Positions 7,672-8,603 of a stretch of DNA of 8,603 nucleotides are shown here, in pieces. Location: NCBI GenBank assembly GCA_027320785.1, contig DAHVKR010000002.1, positions 7,765 through 16,367 of the forward strand, given 5' to 3'. The stretch is from Bdellovibrionales bacterium (GTDB lineage Bacteria; Bdellovibrionota; Bdellovibrionia; Bdellovibrionales; Bdellovibrionaceae). Both the position numbers and the translations under genes were made by a program. Numbering within the stretch: the first letter of the stretch is position 1; the number at the start of each line of letters is the position of its first letter. The notes under the pieces were generated by a model. That model saw nothing but the letters and a program-made list of their open reading frames with translations. It ran no database searches and was not told the DNA's origin.

Positions 7672-8148
7672 CTATGCCTTTGTTGTTTTAACGAATACGG
7701 CTGCCTGCGAAAAGGCCTGTGGCCTCATGTGACCAATTGAGTTCTGTATAACACTACTATTGGGAAAATAAACTCTTTGAAAATGTTTTTCTCGCGATAA
7801 TCGATATGCCAACTCGCAGATTTCATCCCGCGACTGCAGTGATGAAAAGGCGACATACTCCACCCAAAGCGACTGAGTTTGACCGTCAACAAAAAGCATC
7901 GGTTGAGCTAAAAAATAGCCTACAAGCTGACCTTCTTCTGAATGCTGACTTTTAATCAGTGGATCTCGAGCTATAAAGCTCCAACCCGTTGGAAGATAGT
8001 GCTCAAGGGACTCCTTTCGCCACTTTGCATTCCAACTCTGAATATCTCTCTCTACAGGATCTGAAATAGACTCTTCTTGCTTCTTTTTTTCAAATTCCTG
8101 AATTTCGTTTAAGTCTTCCAACGTGGCAATACGAAAAAAAAGCCCCAT
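7672..8148 (-). CDS. Small GNAT-like protein with degenerate acetyl-CoA loop
   Basis: From the ATG at 8148 the product is 158 residues. The longest frame begins at a GTG 21 nt earlier, but GAGGTGAGAGG lies just upstream of the ATG as a strong Shine-Dalgarno, whereas the GTG has none. The layout is that of a GNAT acetyltransferase: an opening FRIATLEDLNEIQEFE (5-20), a GWSFIARD strand (55-62), GQLVGYFLAQP (73-83), VEYVAFSS (96-103), and then a helix CELAYRLSREKHFQRVYF (111-128). The acetyl-CoA pyrophosphate loop (Q/RxxGxG/A), expected right after VAFSS, reads LQSRDEICE and has no glycines. Catalysis is therefore doubtful, and the protein may bind a ligand or partner instead. It lies 5 bp upstream of glpD and is surely co-transcribed. 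The biological role is unknown; the GNAT assignment rests on pattern and not on a search. Confidence 0.7.
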   Translation of the reverse strand: MGLFFRIATLEDLNEIQEFEKKKQEESISDPVERDIQSWNAKWRKESLEHYLPTGWSFIARDPLIKSQHSEEGQLVGYFLAQPMLFVDGQTQSLWVEYVAFSSLQSRDEICELAYRLSREKHFQRVYFPNSSVIQNSIGHMRPQAFSQAAVFVKTTKA

Positions 8149-8162
8149 AGACCTCTCACCTC

Positions 8163-8191
8163 TTGTCACTTTATGAGTCGTATTTCATACT
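8163..8191 (+). promoter_or_regulatory. Predicted promoter of the HAD phosphatase gene, implying a near-leaderless mRNA
   Basis: On the plus strand TTGTCA (8163-8168, 5 of 6 to the -35 consensus) is followed by 17 bases and CATACT (8186-8191, 4 of 6). The start of transcription would fall near 8198, one or two bases before the ATG at 8200. That ATG lacks a good Shine-Dalgarno, which fits leaderless translation. Confidence 0.45.
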
Positions 8192-8210
8192 AGGCCACTA
8201 TGGAATTCAA
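8182..8210 (-). promoter_or_regulatory. Possible promoter of the GNAT-like gene/glpD unit
   Basis: On the minus strand TTGAAT (8210-8205, 4 of 6) lies 17 bases before TGAAAT (8187-8182, 4 of 6). This would start transcription near 8175, about 27 nt before the ATG at 8148. It is weak by consensus and overlaps the opposing promoter at 8163-8191. It is proposed mainly because the divergent gap of 51 bp must hold a start signal for this unit. Confidence 0.3.
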
Positions 8211-8603
8211 TGTGAAATTCAAAGATTATTCACCCGCCACTTGGCAAAAAATAAACTCTACCCTTGAGAATGTGCTGACAGAGCAGAAAACTCCCATTGC
8301 TGCATTTGACGCAGATGGAACCCTCTGGGACATTGATCTGGGCGAAACGTTTTTTCATTATCTCATCGATCACAAGAAGGTGAGACTTCCAGCAGACCCT
8401 TGGACTCACTATGAAGAACTCAAAAAACAGTCCCCCACAGCTGCCTACCTCTGGCTCGCCCAAATCTGCGAAGGGCAAACCCTTAAAAATATTCATGAAT
8501 GGGCCAAAGAGGCCTTGCAAGGGGCTCATCCAGTTCCTGTTTTTGGACCCCAAAAACAGCTCGTCGATCTTTTCATTTCCCGCGGAGTTCAAGTTTACAT
8601 CAT
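8200..8603 (+). CDS. HAD-superfamily phosphatase, N-terminal part (runs off right edge)
   Basis: The frame opens at ATG 8200 and is still open at the window end (134 residues). An in-frame TAG at 8191-8193 rules out a longer start. HAD motif I is FDADGTLWD (36-44), with nucleophile Asp37 and acid/base Asp39. It is followed by a helical cap region (about 45-125), rich in aromatic residues, with YLWLAQICEGQTLKNIHEW. The last visible residues (ISRGVQVYI) are the strand that normally leads into motif II (Ser/Thr), which falls beyond the edge. The sequence style is that of SerB-like phosphatases (phosphoserine and related small phosphomonoesters), with an N-terminal extension of about 30 residues before motif I. 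It is the only gene on the plus strand and diverges from the GNAT/glpD unit. The substrate cannot be read from this part. Confidence 0.88.
   Translation, partial: MEFNVKFKDYSPATWQKINSTLENVLTEQKTPIAAFDADGTLWDIDLGETFFHYLIDHKKVRLPADPWTHYEELKKQSPTAAYLWLAQICEGQTLKNIHEWAKEALQGAHPVPVFGPQKQLVDLFISRGVQVYI

Noticed and set aside
8149..8169. Upstream GTG start for the GNAT-like protein
   Set aside because: The strong GAGGTGAGAGG Shine-Dalgarno is placed for the ATG at 8148, and the GTG has no ribosome-binding site.
8230..8592. 120-residue open frame on the minus strand inside the HAD gene
   Set aside because: The plus frame here encodes a clear HAD motif I (FDADGTLWD) and reads on without a stop; the opposite frame has no recognisable domain.

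Overview
The window reads as chromosomal DNA from a Gram-negative bacterium, AT-leaning by eye. Two Sec/SPII-type lipoproteins, an LpoB-like activator and a classical 347-residue MreB show an outer membrane and an elongating peptidoglycan wall. The overall style (histidine kinase with a GVAHELNNP H-box, stand-alone mreB, many lipoproteins and novel membrane-anchored proteins) suggests Bdellovibrionota or a neighbouring former-deltaproteobacterial lineage. That placement is an inference from family resemblance, not a search result.

Layout. Positions 1-8148 are coded almost entirely on the minus strand; only the right edge (from 8200) is coded on the plus strand. Reading the minus strand in transcription order: a small GNAT-like protein (8148-7672) and glpD (7666-6041) form one unit. 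A good sigma70-type promoter just after the glpD stop then starts mreB (5966-4923). mreB is followed 24 bp later by a compact regulatory trio with 4-nt stop/start overlaps: a short divergent ECF-sigma-like protein (4898-4443), a membrane-spanning anti-sigma-like protein with a DUF4349-like outer domain (4446-3517), and a sensor histidine kinase with a periplasmic Cache-like domain (3520-1565). After a 49-bp gap holding a strong inverted repeat comes a single-pass protein of unknown function (1515-907). A second clear promoter then drives lpoB (794-201) and the start of another lipoprotein (170 to beyond the left edge). On the plus strand, a HAD-family phosphatase gene starts at 8200 and runs off the right edge; it is divergent from the GNAT/glpD unit.

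How the genes may work together. MreB organises wall elongation and LpoB activates a bifunctional penicillin-binding protein, so two wall-synthesis proteins flank a regulatory module with two separate transmembrane inputs (anti-sigma and kinase). The most interesting reading is that the sigma/anti-sigma/kinase trio senses an envelope or cell-shape state. mreC and mreD are absent from their usual place after mreB, and the kinase has no response regulator in this window. glpD with its GNAT-like partner belongs to glycerol-3-phosphate use and appears functionally separate.

Two start sites were moved from the longest open frame: mreB to the ATG at 5966 and the GNAT-like gene to the ATG at 8148. 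No rRNA, tRNA, CRISPR array, insertion sequence or prophage gene was seen. No gene-free stretch reaches 300 bp; the longest is 112 bp (795-906) and holds the lpoB promoter.
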